DNA of 64,000 nucleotides. It comes from JANQPX01 sp965204405 (GTDB lineage Bacteria; Pseudomonadota; Alphaproteobacteria; Geminicoccales; Geminicoccaceae). How positions within the stretch are numbered: the stretch's first letter is position 1; every line of letters begins with the position of its first letter. The notes under the pieces were generated by a model. The model ran no database searches. It was not told the origin of the DNA and saw nothing but the letters and a program-made list of their open reading frames with translations. A program made the position numbers and the translations under genes. Shown here piece by piece: positions 34,324 to 43,075 of this stretch. Location of the stretch: the NCBI GenBank assembly GCA_965204405.1, contig CBDBEN010000005.1, positions 2,294,001 to 2,358,000 of the forward strand, written 5' to 3'.

Positions 34324-36318
34324 ATGAACCGAACCCGGATCATGGGTGTTGGGCTGGCTCTGGCGCTCTTCGCTTTCGGTGGCGGACTGGCTGCATCGGC
34401 CGAGAAGAAACTGCATCACGACCTGGAAATGACCCTCGATCCTGCAGCCTCGACGATCGAGCTGATCGATCGGATCGAGGTCACGGGGCACACCACGCTT
34501 GCGCTCAAGCTTGCGCCCGGCCTGGACTTCGTCGGAGCTTCCATCGGCGAGGAGGCCGTCGAGCCTAACAGGGAAAACGGCGTTCTCTGGATCGAGCTGC
34601 CTGAGGGCAAGGCGAGTACGGTGACATTGTCTTATGGAGGTGTTCTGCAGAGCAGGGATGACCGCGGCAGCCTTTCACCGCTGCTGACCGCCGATGGCGG
34701 GTTTCTGCCCTATGGTCTCGGCTGGCTCGCCAATGGCGGGGCCGAGGACGACTGGGTGACCTATGAGCTCACCATCGACACCCCGGCACCCTATCAGGCC
34801 ATTGCCACTGGCGAGATGATCCAGGAGGCTGAGGAGGATGGGCGCTACCGGGCGACCTTTGCCGCCACGCGCCGAACCGAGCCGCCCTCGGTGTTCGCGG
34901 GCCGCTTCCGGATCGACGAGCGCGATCACGGCGGCATCCGCCTTCGCACCTATTTTCCAGAGGAGCAGCAGCAGCTTGCCGGCACCTATCTCGATCAGGC
35001 AGCAACCTATATCGATCTCTTCGAAGGGCAGATCGGGGACTACCCCTATGACGGCTTTTCGATGATTGCCGCGCCACTTCCGGTCGGCATGGGGTTTCCG
35101 GGGCTTACCTATATCTCGGCACAGATCCTGCGCATGCCCTTCATGCAAACCCGCTCGCTCGCCCATGAGATTCTTCATAATTGGTGGGCCAATGGAGTCT
35201 TCATCGACTATGGCGAGGGCAATTGGGCCGAGGGGCTGACCACCTATATGGCCGACTATGCGCTGGCCGAAGCCGAGGGGGAGGCCAAGGCGGAGGAGAT
35301 GCGGCTTGGGTGGCTCCGGGATTTTTCAGCCCTTCCCGAGGAGCGCGATCAGCCGCTCACCGCCTTTCGCAGCAAGGGGCACGATGCCGATCAGGTCATC
35401 GGCTACAACAAGGTGGCCATGGTGCTGCATATGCTGAAGCAGGAAATCGGGGAGGAAGCGTTCGCCGAGGGGATCAAGGGATTTTGGGAGGCGCATCGTT
35501 TCGACGATGCTGCCTGGTCCGACATCCAGGCAAGTTTCGAGGCGGCAAGCGGGCGGGCCCTGGACGCTTTTTTCGAGCCCTGGCTTACCAGCAAGGGGGC
35601 ACCGACGCTGACCCTGGAAGAGGCTGACGTCAGCGAGAAAGGCGACGGCTTCGAGACCGCGGTACGGTTGTCCAGCAATCGCGACGACTACGATCTCCTG
35701 GTGCCGGTGCAAATCGAGACTGCCGGTGGTATCGAGGCGGCAAGCCTGCGTGTTCGAAATGGGGTCGGATCGACCGCCATTACAACCAAGGAAAAACCGC
35801 TGTCGATCGGCATCGACCAGCGCCACGAGCTCTTTCGCCATCTCGCCCCCGACGAGGCACCGCCGATCCTTCGCGATGTGACTCTGGATCAGGAGGCGCT
35901 GACGGTCATCGCAGCGAATGGGCATCAAGGTGCCAGCGAGGTCGCCAAGGAACTCGCAGGGCGGACACTGGATGCCGGGGTTCGTCTGGTGGATGCTGAT
36001 GCCGATGCCGCGGAGAATGCGCCCCTGATGCTTATCGGCCTGACGGAGGATGTTACCCCGGTTCTGTCCGAGATCGGCCTTGAGGCGGTCCCGGAGGGAC
36101 TCCAAGGCCAGGGAACGGCCAGAAGCTGGGTCGCAAGGCGCAGGGACGCGCCCCCAGTGCTGGTGGTCGAGGCTCAGGACGACGCGGCGCTTGGCGCCTT
36201 GCTGCGTCCGCTGCCCCATTATGGCCGCTACAGCTTCTTGGCATTCGAGGGGCGAAAGGTCGTTACCAAGGGTGTCTGGCCCAGCGGCGACAACGCCCTC
36301 ACAAGGCGTTTCGATTAG
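34324..36318 (+). CDS. M1 family metallopeptidase (aminopeptidase-like), secreted
   Basis: A 664-residue exported metallopeptidase. The start is ATG at 34324 with AGGAG eight bases before; the two ATGs upstream are poorly placed. The signal is GVGLALALFAFGGGLAASA. The zinc site is HEILH at residues 281-285 with the third ligand Glu in GNWAEGL about 18 residues further on. In place of the GAMEN exopeptidase motif the region reads PVGMGFPGLTYIS, so true aminopeptidase activity is uncertain. A PDZ-free C-terminal extension of about 200 residues follows. It lies directly after the ChaN gene and is probably cotranscribed. Confidence 0.85.
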   Translation: MNRTRIMGVGLALALFAFGGGLAASAEKKLHHDLEMTLDPAASTIELIDRIEVTGHTTLALKLAPGLDFVGASIGEEAVEPNRENGVLWIELPEGKASTVTLSYGGVLQSRDDRGSLSPLLTADGGFLPYGLGWLANGGAEDDWVTYELTIDTPAPYQAIATGEMIQEAEEDGRYRATFAATRRTEPPSVFAGRFRIDERDHGGIRLRTYFPEEQQQLAGTYLDQAATYIDLFEGQIGDYPYDGFSMIAAPLPVGMGFPGLTYISAQILRMPFMQTRSLAHEILHNWWANGVFIDYGEGNWAEGLTTYMADYALAEAEGEAKAEEMRLGWLRDFSALPEERDQPLTAFRSKGHDADQVIGYNKVAMVLHMLKQEIGEEAFAEGIKGFWEAHRFDDAAWSDIQASFEAASGRALDAFFEPWLTSKGAPTLTLEEADVSEKGDGFETAVRLSSNRDDYDLLVPVQIETAGGIEAASLRVRNGVGSTAITTKEKPLSIGIDQRHELFRHLAPDEAPPILRDVTLDQEALTVIAANGHQGASEVAKELAGRTLDAGVRLVDADADAAENAPLMLIGLTEDVTPVLSEIGLEAVPEGLQGQGTARSWVARRRDAPPVLVVEAQDDAALGALLRPLPHYGRYSFLAFEGRKVVTKGVWPSGDNALTRRFD

Positions 36319-36382
36319 CGGGGCAACTCCTCTCTAGCAGAGGCGTTTGGCGATTGCATCAAAGTCAACGCTAGGTCGCCCA

Positions 36383-36925
36383 TTAGCTGTCGCGTGAGGG
36401 CAGCCAGGGCATCTGGTTGACCTCGATCCCCTCTTCGGTGAGCGTCTCGGCTTCTTCCTTGGTGGCTTCGCCGTAGATGCCGCGCTTTTCAGCCTCGCCA
36501 TAGTGGATCTTGCGGGCTTCCTCGGCAAAGTTCCTGCCGACGGGGTCGAAGTTCTTTTCGATGAAGGTTTGTGCCTGGCGCAGCATTTTCATCGCCTCGA
36601 CAACCTTCTCGGGAAATGCGCCGCTTTGCTGCGGGGGCTCCATTGCGGCCTTGGACGCTGCCGGAACAGGCGCGGACGTCTGATCAGCCTGTTTGCCGCC
36701 GTCCGGCTGATCCTCTGCCTTGTCCGTGCTCGCTTCGACTGGCGGAGGTGCAGCTGCCTTTTTCGTGCGTACATTCGGCGCCATCAATGCCTTTTCAACC
36801 TTGTCGTCGCCGCAGACCGCACAGGTGATTTCGCCGGCGAGCGCCAGCCGGTCATAGCTCTTGCTGTCACGGAACCAGGCTTCGAAATCGTGGCCATGGG
36901 AGCAACGGAGGTCAAAAAGTATCAT
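36383..36925 (-). CDS. DUF1178 family protein
   Basis: A 180-residue protein typical of the DUF1178 family in alphaproteobacteria. The N-terminus is MILFDLRCSHGHDFEAWFRD, then a CxxC in TCAVCGD, a Pro/Ala/Asp-rich linker, and the C-terminal block FDPVGRNFAEEARKIHYGE with RGIYGEAT. ATG at 36925 gives the standard N-terminus. It is probably a small zinc-binding protein of unknown function. It converges on the M1 peptidase gene. Confidence 0.88.
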   Translation of the reverse strand: MILFDLRCSHGHDFEAWFRDSKSYDRLALAGEITCAVCGDDKVEKALMAPNVRTKKAAAPPPVEASTDKAEDQPDGGKQADQTSAPVPAASKAAMEPPQQSGAFPEKVVEAMKMLRQAQTFIEKNFDPVGRNFAEEARKIHYGEAEKRGIYGEATKEEAETLTEEGIEVNQMPWLPSRDS

Positions 36926-37191
36926 TGCCGGTCGATCCAACACGTCTGGGTAGAACTAACAGCTAGGAAGTCTATCGCGTTCATGCAACCCCTTCTTCTA
37001 TCCCAATAGGAGAGTAATTACATGAACAATACTGAGCAATTGTAGTAAAAAAAGTCAAAAAGTGAGGAAATCTGGGGTTGTCAAGGTCAAGAATCTAAAA
37101 CCTTCGATTGTTCGACTTGATTTTTTTCTATAGCCTGAAGAGATAAAAAAAGACAGTACTCGCAGTAACGTTGAGGGGAAAGGAGTACCAT

Positions 37192-37425
37192 ATGTTGGGG
37201 AGACCGTCGTTCCTCATATTAACGACGTTCATATGTATCCTAGCATTATGGGTTCTGTTCTATGCATTGTTCGGCGTCGACGACGGAATCATCCGCCTCG
37301 AGGCCGGCACAGTAACAACGGTGGCGCTTTTAACGGTCATCATCAGTCTCGTCTTCCTGCTCCTGGGGATCGTCGTCCGCACGCTGACCCGGCCTTGGAA
37401 AAGCGAGACATTCGTCATGCGCTGA
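37192..37425 (+). CDS. Small two-helix membrane protein
   Basis: A 77-residue protein with two membrane helices (FLILTTFICILALWVLFYALF and VTTVALLTVIISLVFLLLGIVV) joined by an acidic loop (GVDDGIIRLEAG), and a short basic tail. AAAGGAG lies six bases before the ATG, and a strong terminator hairpin starts four bases after the stop. These support a real gene despite no recognised family. It converges on lexA. Confidence 0.7.
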   Translation: MLGRPSFLILTTFICILALWVLFYALFGVDDGIIRLEAGTVTTVALLTVIISLVFLLLGIVVRTLTRPWKSETFVMR

Positions 37426-37428
37426 AAT

Positions 37429-37484
37429 CCAGCGGTCCGAACCGGACCCGACTTCCCTCCGATCCGGACCGCTGGCTTTTCTTC
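37429..37484. terminator. Bidirectional terminator between the small membrane gene and lexA
   Basis: The 11-base arms CCAGCGGTCCG (37429-37439) and CGGACCGCTGG (37465-37475) pair perfectly, followed by CTTTTCTT on the plus strand. Additional GGTCC/GGACC pairing inside the 25-base loop is possible. It lies between convergent genes and could stop both. Confidence 0.75.
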
Positions 37485-37498
37485 ATAAACCTGAACCG

Positions 37499-38212
37499 CT
37501 ATCCGCTATAGGTCCGCATGAGGCTGACCAGCCGTCCTTGAACCTTCACGCGATTAGGACCAAAAATCCGGGTTTCGTAGTGCGGATTGGCCGCCTCCAG
37601 AGCAATGGTCGCTCCCTTGCGGCGGAGCCTCTTCAACGTGACTTCCTCGTCATCGACCAAAGCCACCACGATCTCGCCGTTCTCGGCGGTATCGGCGCGC
37701 TGGATCACCACGATGTCGCCGTCGTGAATACCGGCCTCGATCATGCTGTCACCGACCACCTCAAGGGCATAGTGATCGCCGCTCTGCACCATGTGCGGCG
37801 GGACATCGATCGGCGTGTCATGATCTCTGAAGGCCGTAATCGGCGTACCGGCCGCGATCCTGCCGTAGAGCGGCAGCGTAACCTGCTGGCCCTCGCCATT
37901 GGCCGGCTCGCATGGGCGGAGCCCGAACCTGCCATGGACGACATTGGTCGGCCCGGCCTCCACGACATCGCCGCCTGCGACCTTTTGCAGGCTATCGGGC
38001 AGGCGCACCACCTCCAGGGCCCTCGCCCGGTAAGCAAGGCGGCGAATATAGCCTCGTTCCTCCAACCCGGTTATCAACCGGTGGATACCCGATTTCGATT
38101 TTAGCTTGAGGGCACTGCGCATCTCTTCGAACGATGGCGGTACACCGTATTGCTCCAGATAGTCCTGGATGAATTTGAGTAGTTGATGCTGACGTTGTGT
38201 GAGCACCCCCAT
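37499..38212 (-). CDS. lexA: SOS response repressor LexA
   Basis: A 237-residue LexA. The winged helix domain is residues 1-65 (LTQRQHQLLKFIQDYL with recognition helix SKSGIHRLITGLEERG). The self-cleavage site is Ala121-Gly122 in GRIAAGTPI; the catalytic pair is Ser156 (GDSMIEAG) and Lys194 (VTLKRLRRKG). ATG at 38212 is preceded by AAAGGGGG. An SOS box, GTTC-N7-GTTC, lies 43 bases upstream, so it represses itself. Head-to-tail with moeA, across a 192-base gap that includes its own promoter. Confidence 0.97.
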   Translation of the reverse strand: MGVLTQRQHQLLKFIQDYLEQYGVPPSFEEMRSALKLKSKSGIHRLITGLEERGYIRRLAYRARALEVVRLPDSLQKVAGGDVVEAGPTNVVHGRFGLRPCEPANGEGQQVTLPLYGRIAAGTPITAFRDHDTPIDVPPHMVQSGDHYALEVVGDSMIEAGIHDGDIVVIQRADTAENGEIVVALVDDEEVTLKRLRRKGATIALEAANPHYETRIFGPNRVKVQGRLVSLMRTYSG

Positions 38213-38255
38213 GTCCCCCTTTTTCTCAGCGTACCGAGTGCAACTGTCTATCGGT

Positions 38256-38270
38256 GTTCTACTTAAGTTC
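38256..38270. promoter_or_regulatory. SOS box (LexA operator), alphaproteobacterial type
   Basis: GTTC-TACTTAA-GTTC is the direct-repeat GTTC-N7-GTTC form of operator bound by LexA of alphaproteobacteria. It lies 43 bases upstream of the lexA start, the expected position for autoregulation. Confidence 0.85.
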
Positions 38271-38404
38271 TTATTTTGCGTCAATGATTACGGCCGCTAA
38301 GACTATCGAATCATGGGCCGAAATCCAACGGGGTTCGTGTGGTTTTGCCTGAAGGTGTTGCGGCGGCGCGCCTGTGGAAAACTCGGTGGAACGTTTAGGA
38401 AAAT

Positions 38405-39616
38405 TCAAACACCGACCGAGAGGGGGCTTAAGGGGATGATCGTAACCTGGTCGCCCTTCTTTGCATTTTTGGCGAAAGGCCGCCGTTTTATGAGGCAATC
38501 AGCACGCGCAAAGAGTGCAAACATCGCGCTATCTTGACGCTTTGAAGGTGTGACTTCGAGACGCCCATCACCGCTCCAATCGGCAGTGGCTCGGAGGTAA
38601 TCCTGACGTTGATCATTCGCGTCCAGGTCGATGCCGAGCACTGCCGAAATTTCGGGTGGGTTGGGATCAAGCCCTTGCAGGCAATTGATGACGGCGCGAA
38701 CGAAAAGAACCGCACAAACGCCTGAGGAAACGGGGTTTCCTGGCAATCCCAGCAAAGGAACGCCCTTGAGCTCGCCGAACATCAGAGGCTTGCCCGGACG
38801 CATCGCGATCTTCCAGAAATCCAGAGTCAAGCCTTCCAGTCCGAGAGACTGGCGCACGAGGTCGCGTTCACCCACCGAAGCGCCGCCGAGCGTGACGATC
38901 AGATCGACGCCCACGAGGTCAGGCATGATCTCCGCGAAGGCGTCGGGATGATCGGCGATGATGCCGAGGTCGAGCGCGATACCCCCCCAGGCCTCGATCA
39001 TCGCCGCCAGGGTCATGCTGTTCGAGGTGACGATACGATCCGGACCCAGGGCTTCGCCCGGCCGTACCAGCTCGTCACCGGTGGCAAGCAGGGCAATGCG
39101 CGGCTTTCTGCGTACCGGCAGCCAGACCCGGTTCAGGATTGCGGCAAGACCGAGGTCGCGCGCGCCCAGGGCCGTGCCGGCTTTGAGCGTGACCTCGCCC
39201 CTCTTCACATCGAGACCGGCAGGGCGAATGAAGGTCCCGGGTTCGACCGCACCCTCGAGATGCACCTGATCCCCGCTGATCTCGGCATTCTCCTGCAGCG
39301 CCACGGCATCGGCACCTCGAGGGATCGGCCCGCCTGTAAAAATGCGCACTGTCTGGCCCGGCCCGACCTTGCCCTCAAAGCGCCCGCCTGCCGGAGCTGT
39401 GCCGACCATGGTCAATGTCGCTTCGCCGCTTACGAGATCTGCCGCGCGAACCGCATAGCCGTCCATTGCCGAGATTGCCTGATGCGGCTGGTCGCGCTCG
39501 GCAATCAGATCCTTGGAAAGAACACGGCCACGGGCGTCGGAAAGCGAGATCCACTCAGACGGCAAGGGATCGAAAGCTTCTGTGATTTTGACCAGTGCTT
39601 CCTCGACCGGGATCAT
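38405..39616 (-). CDS. moeA: Molybdopterin molybdotransferase MoeA
   Basis: A 403-residue MoeA, which inserts molybdate into adenylylated molybdopterin. Motifs are QAISAMDGYAV near residue 46, FTGGPIPRGADAV near 105, ATGDELVRPGE near 190, TLGGASVGERD near 250, and LLGLPGNPVSS near 310. The ATG overlaps the last base of the moaC stop (TGATG). It is the last gene of the trpG-D-C-moaC-moeA run. Confidence 0.95.
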   Translation of the reverse strand: MIPVEEALVKITEAFDPLPSEWISLSDARGRVLSKDLIAERDQPHQAISAMDGYAVRAADLVSGEATLTMVGTAPAGGRFEGKVGPGQTVRIFTGGPIPRGADAVALQENAEISGDQVHLEGAVEPGTFIRPAGLDVKRGEVTLKAGTALGARDLGLAAILNRVWLPVRRKPRIALLATGDELVRPGEALGPDRIVTSNSMTLAAMIEAWGGIALDLGIIADHPDAFAEIMPDLVGVDLIVTLGGASVGERDLVRQSLGLEGLTLDFWKIAMRPGKPLMFGELKGVPLLGLPGNPVSSGVCAVLFVRAVINCLQGLDPNPPEISAVLGIDLDANDQRQDYLRATADWSGDGRLEVTPSKRQDSAMFALFARADCLIKRRPFAKNAKKGDQVTIIPLSPLSVGV

Positions 39617-40092
39617 CAGTGCGCCTCGAAGGTGCCGGACTTGCCGCCGGATTTGTGGCGTAGCCGGATCTCGGTGATCTGCATGCCCCGATCGACCGCC
39701 TTGCACATGTCGTAGACGGTGAGCGCCGCAATACCCACGGCAGTAAGCGCTTCCATTTCGACGCCTGTCCTGCCCTTCAGGCGGCAGGTGGCGCTGATGG
39801 CGACTGCCGGCGGCTGGTCCTCGGTGGTGAGCCTGACTTCCACCGAGGAGAGGGCGAGAGGGTGGCAAAGGGGAATAAGATCGGGGGTACGCTTGGCTCC
39901 CATGATTCCTGCGAGCTGGGCGACGCTCAAGACGTCGCCCTTCTTAAGGCCATGGTCGCGAATCAGGCGGAGCGTGGCCTCCTCCATAAGAACCTTGCCG
40001 GACGCGGTGGCGACCCGTTCGGTGATCTCCTTGGCGCCGACGTCGACCATGACTGCATTGCCCTCGGCGTCGAAATGGGTCAAGTCGCTCAT
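39616..40092 (-). CDS. moaC: Cyclic pyranopterin monophosphate synthase MoaC
   Basis: A 158-residue MoaC, the second enzyme of molybdenum cofactor synthesis. Family motifs MGAKRTPDLIPLCHPL (residues 64-79) and GRTGVEMEALTAVG are intact, with the catalytic Lys in YDMCKAVDRGM. The ATG overlaps the trpC stop by four bases (ATGA), and the stop overlaps moeA by one. Confidence 0.96.
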   Translation of the reverse strand: MSDLTHFDAEGNAVMVDVGAKEITERVATASGKVLMEEATLRLIRDHGLKKGDVLSVAQLAGIMGAKRTPDLIPLCHPLALSSVEVRLTTEDQPPAVAISATCRLKGRTGVEMEALTAVGIAALTVYDMCKAVDRGMQITEIRLRHKSGGKSGTFEAH

Positions 40093-40892
40093 GCAGCTGT
40101 TTCCAGGCCCAGGAGCCGGCGTGTGGCAGTTTCGACGTCCTGCTCGCGCATCAGCGATTCTCCCACCAAAAAGCAGCGCGCGCCCACCTCGGCCATGCGA
40201 AGCAGGTCCCGATGATCATGAAGGCCGCTTTCCGCGACCAGTAGGCGGTCCGCTGGAACCTTCGGCGCAAGTTCCTCCGTGGTCTTCAGGTCCACTTGCA
40301 GGGTCTTCAGATTGCGGTTGTTGACGCCGACCAGGCGGGTATCGAGCATGAGCGCCCGATCCAGCTCGGCTTCGTCGTGAACCTCCACCAGGACGTCCAG
40401 GCCGAGGGTTTGAGCCAGGCTTGCAAGCTCGCTTGCCTGACGGTCGCTGAGCGCCGCCATGATCAGAAGGATGCAATCGGCGCCAATCACCCTGGCCTCG
40501 ACCACCTGATAGGGATCCAGCATGAAATCCTTGCGCAGGCAGGGCAGGGTGGCGGCGCCACGGGCTTGACTTAAGAAGGCGTCGGTGCCCTGAAAATGGG
40601 GCTCCTCAGTCAGGATGGAGAGGCAGGTGGCGCCGCCACCTTGATAAGCCTTGGCGAGGCTCGGCGGATCGAAGTCTTCGCGTATCAGGCCCTTTGAGGG
40701 GGAGGCTTTCTTGATCTCGGCGATCAGGGCGAGGCGTCCTGCTTCGATGGTGCTGTCGATCGCCCTGATAAAGCCGCGGGGTGCTGGTGCTTGCGCAGCC
40801 CTGGCTTCAAGTTCGGCAAGAGGCGTTGCCAGCTTGCGCTTCTCGACATCGGCCCGCTTGACGTCGCAGATCCTGGCAAGAGTATCGGACAA
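40089..40892 (-). CDS. trpC: Indole-3-glycerol phosphate synthase
   Basis: A 267-residue IGPS. Motifs are LIAEIKKASPSKG near residue 55, CLRKDFMLDPYQ near 117, VGVNNRNLKTL near 187, and LLVAESGLH near 217. The start appears to be TTG, three bases after the trpD stop; no in-frame ATG lies near. Sits between trpD and moaC with near-zero spacing. Confidence 0.95.
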   Translation of the reverse strand: MSDTLARICDVKRADVEKRKLATPLAELEARAAQAPAPRGFIRAIDSTIEAGRLALIAEIKKASPSKGLIREDFDPPSLAKAYQGGGATCLSILTEEPHFQGTDAFLSQARGAATLPCLRKDFMLDPYQVVEARVIGADCILLIMAALSDRQASELASLAQTLGLDVLVEVHDEAELDRALMLDTRLVGVNNRNLKTLQVDLKTTEELAPKVPADRLLVAESGLHDHRDLLRMAEVGARCFLVGESLMREQDVETATRRLLGLETAA

Positions 40893-40895
40893 GGA

Positions 40896-41930
40896 TCAGC
40901 CCTCGGGTTCGTTGGTGACGGTGATCAGGCGCTGCAGCGTCGTGACGGCAGCGCCGCTGCTGATCGTGTCGGCGGCGAGGTCGACCCCGGCTCTCAGATC
41001 GTCCGCCTTCCCGGCAACCAGCAGGGCGGCCGCAGCGTTAAGTAGGACAATGTCCCGAAAGGCGCCCGGCTTCCCTTCGAGCACACCGCGAAGGGCCGCT
41101 GCGTTATGCTCGGCATCGCCGCCTTTCAGCGCGGCTGCATCGGCAAAGGGCAGGCCCGCGACCTCCGGCGAGATCTCGAAGGTGGTCACCTCGCCGTCTC
41201 GAAGCTCGGCAACATGGGTGGCGCTTGTCGTGGTGATCTCGTCCAGACCGTCCGCGCCGTGAACCACCCACGCCCGGTTGGAACCCAATTCCTTCAGCAC
41301 ATGGGCGAGCGGCTCGACCCATTGCCTGGCAAACACGCCGATCAGCTGCTGCTTGGTGCCGGCGGGGTTGGAGAGCGGGCCGAGCAGGTTGAAAATGGTG
41401 CGTGTGCCCAGCTCCACCCGGGTGCCGCCGACATGGCGCATGGCACCGTGATGCCTTGGTGCCATCATGAAACCGATACCCACCTCCTCGATTGCCCGCT
41501 CGACGACAGAAGGTGGTGTCTCGATGTTCACGCCAAGCGCTGTCAGCACGTCGGCCGAGCCTGCTTTGGAGGAAAGGGCGCGATTGCCATGCTTGGCGAC
41601 CGTCACCCCGGCAGCCGCTACCACGAGAGCCGCAGCTGTCGAGACGTTGTACGTGCCGGACGCATCGCCGCCGGTGCCGCAGGTATCGATCGCGTGGTCG
41701 GGCGCCTTGATGGTAACCATCTTCGAGCGCATCGCCATGGCGCCTGCGGTGATCTCCTCGACGGTTTCGCCGCGCACCCTGAGCGCCATCAGGAAACCGC
41801 CCATCTGGGACGGCGTGGCGTCCCCGGACATCATGATGTTGAAGGCTGCCTTCGCTTGGGCGAGATCGAGAGGTTTCCCCTCTGCCGCAAGCGCAATCAT
41901 CGGCCTGATATCGTTAAGGTCCGCACTCAT
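40896..41930 (-). CDS. trpD: Anthranilate phosphoribosyltransferase
   Basis: A 344-residue TrpD, which joins PRPP and anthranilate. The PRPP-binding Gly loop is DTCGTGGDASGTYNVST near residue 82; KHGNRALSSKAGSADVL, HHGAMRHVG and TIFNLLGPLSNP follow in the usual order. The ATG at 41930 overlaps the trpG stop by three bases (ATGA). The longer upstream frame is the antisense-frame extension inside trpG. Confidence 0.96.
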   Translation of the reverse strand: MSADLNDIRPMIALAAEGKPLDLAQAKAAFNIMMSGDATPSQMGGFLMALRVRGETVEEITAGAMAMRSKMVTIKAPDHAIDTCGTGGDASGTYNVSTAAALVVAAAGVTVAKHGNRALSSKAGSADVLTALGVNIETPPSVVERAIEEVGIGFMMAPRHHGAMRHVGGTRVELGTRTIFNLLGPLSNPAGTKQQLIGVFARQWVEPLAHVLKELGSNRAWVVHGADGLDEITTTSATHVAELRDGEVTTFEISPEVAGLPFADAAALKGGDAEHNAAALRGVLEGKPGAFRDIVLLNAAAALLVAGKADDLRAGVDLAADTISSGAAVTTLQRLITVTNEPEG

Positions 41931-42511
41931 GCATGGCCTCCGACAGGGAGGAGGCCTAGGAAATTCTGCAGCAGCCGGTGCCCATGCTTGGTTTCGATGC
42001 TTTCCGGGTGAAACTGGACTCCGTAGATCGGCATATCCTGATGACGAAGCGCCATGATGGTGCCGTCGTCGGTCCTTGCCGTGATCGACAGGCAATCGGG
42101 CAGACTGGCCTCCTCGGCGATCAGAGAGTGATAGCGGGTAGCGATAAAAGGTGAGGGGACATCGCTGAACAGGCAATCGCCCTGATGATGAACCTCGCTC
42201 ACTTTGCCATGCATCAGCTCGGGGGCTCGGACGATTCGCCCGCCGAAGGCCTGCGCAATGGTCTGGTGTCCGAGACAAACGCCGAGAATCGGGCAATGAC
42301 CGGCGGCGGCCCGTACCAGGTCGAGCGAAATACCGGCTTTGTCCGGATCGCAAGGGCCGGGTGAAATCACGATGGCCTTCGGATCAAGCGCCATCGCTTC
42401 ATCAACGCTGATCTCGTCGTGGCGCCGAACAATAACCTCCGCGCCCAGCTCGCCCAGATAATGGTACAGGTTGTAGGTAAAGCTGTCGTAGTTGTCCAAA
42501 AGAAGTATCAA
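41927..42511 (-). CDS. trpG: Anthranilate synthase glutamine amidotransferase subunit
   Basis: A 194-residue class I glutamine amidotransferase supplying ammonia to anthranilate synthase. The N-terminus LLLDNYDSFTYNLYHYLGE, the nucleophile Cys in ILGVCLGHQTIA, and the His-x-Glu in GVQFHPESI are all present. The start is inferred as TTG at 42511 (AAGGG just before), since no ATG or GTG precedes the family-type N-terminus; a TTG further up adds 32 foreign residues. PabA is an alternative name, as this subunit may serve both pathways. trpE is not in the window. Confidence 0.92.
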   Translation of the reverse strand: MILLLDNYDSFTYNLYHYLGELGAEVIVRRHDEISVDEAMALDPKAIVISPGPCDPDKAGISLDLVRAAAGHCPILGVCLGHQTIAQAFGGRIVRAPELMHGKVSEVHHQGDCLFSDVPSPFIATRYHSLIAEEASLPDCLSITARTDDGTIMALRHQDMPIYGVQFHPESIETKHGHRLLQNFLGLLPVGGHA

Positions 42512-43075
42512 GGCCCTTATCCCCAAGCGGTCATGATCACGCCGGTCCGTTCGACGGCTGAGCGTCCGATGATCGATGCCGACGGCTTTCAAAGCCGCCG
42601 CTCGCAATGCCGATATCGGCGGCCCCTCTCATCCAAGGGAAGCGTTCCCATGACGTAACATCATCAGCAGAGGAGGAAAGCCGCCGGACAAACTGGCGTC
42701 AAGGTTTGATTGTCGGATGTCAGCAGCTGATGCTCCGATGATTGTTTCAGGTGTCAAAGACGAACTTGGTGTCGGCAATGTCGATGCCGACATCGGCGAG
42801 GCCACGGATTGCTATGGCTTGGTGCCGTAATTTCCGTTCATCAAATAACAATGAATTGGTTATTATTCATGATGAATATTGTCGTCACTCTGGATTATGA
42901 CGAATTCTGCATCATTTTAGTATGATTCTAGTCGGCTCGGGTGTGAATGAACTTGAATAACTGACCGGATTTGTAATATTTATGGGTGTGAAATCCGGTC
43001 TCGAAAAGTACAACATTTCGCGCCCCGATCAGCTGATGCTGCCGGTTTCCGGAGGTTGCGACGACAAAGAAGTGG
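42512..43075. other. Non-coding region between trpG and the YibQ-type gene
   Basis: About 560 bases with no credible gene. A short hairpin CGGCTTT-C-AAAGCCG lies at 42582-42596. TATTCAT-G-ATGAATA (42864-42878) is a 15-base palindrome in an AT-rich patch (42840-42960). No tryptophan-rich leader peptide was found upstream of trpG, so classical attenuation is not visible. Both divergent promoters must be here. Confidence 0.5.

Noticed and set aside
38948..39715. 255-codon plus-strand frame
   Set aside because: Antisense to moeA and moaC, both unmistakable.
42512..42720. trp attenuator or leader peptide upstream of trpG
   Set aside because: No tandem Trp codons in any short frame and no T-tailed hairpin; only a weak 7-base stem.
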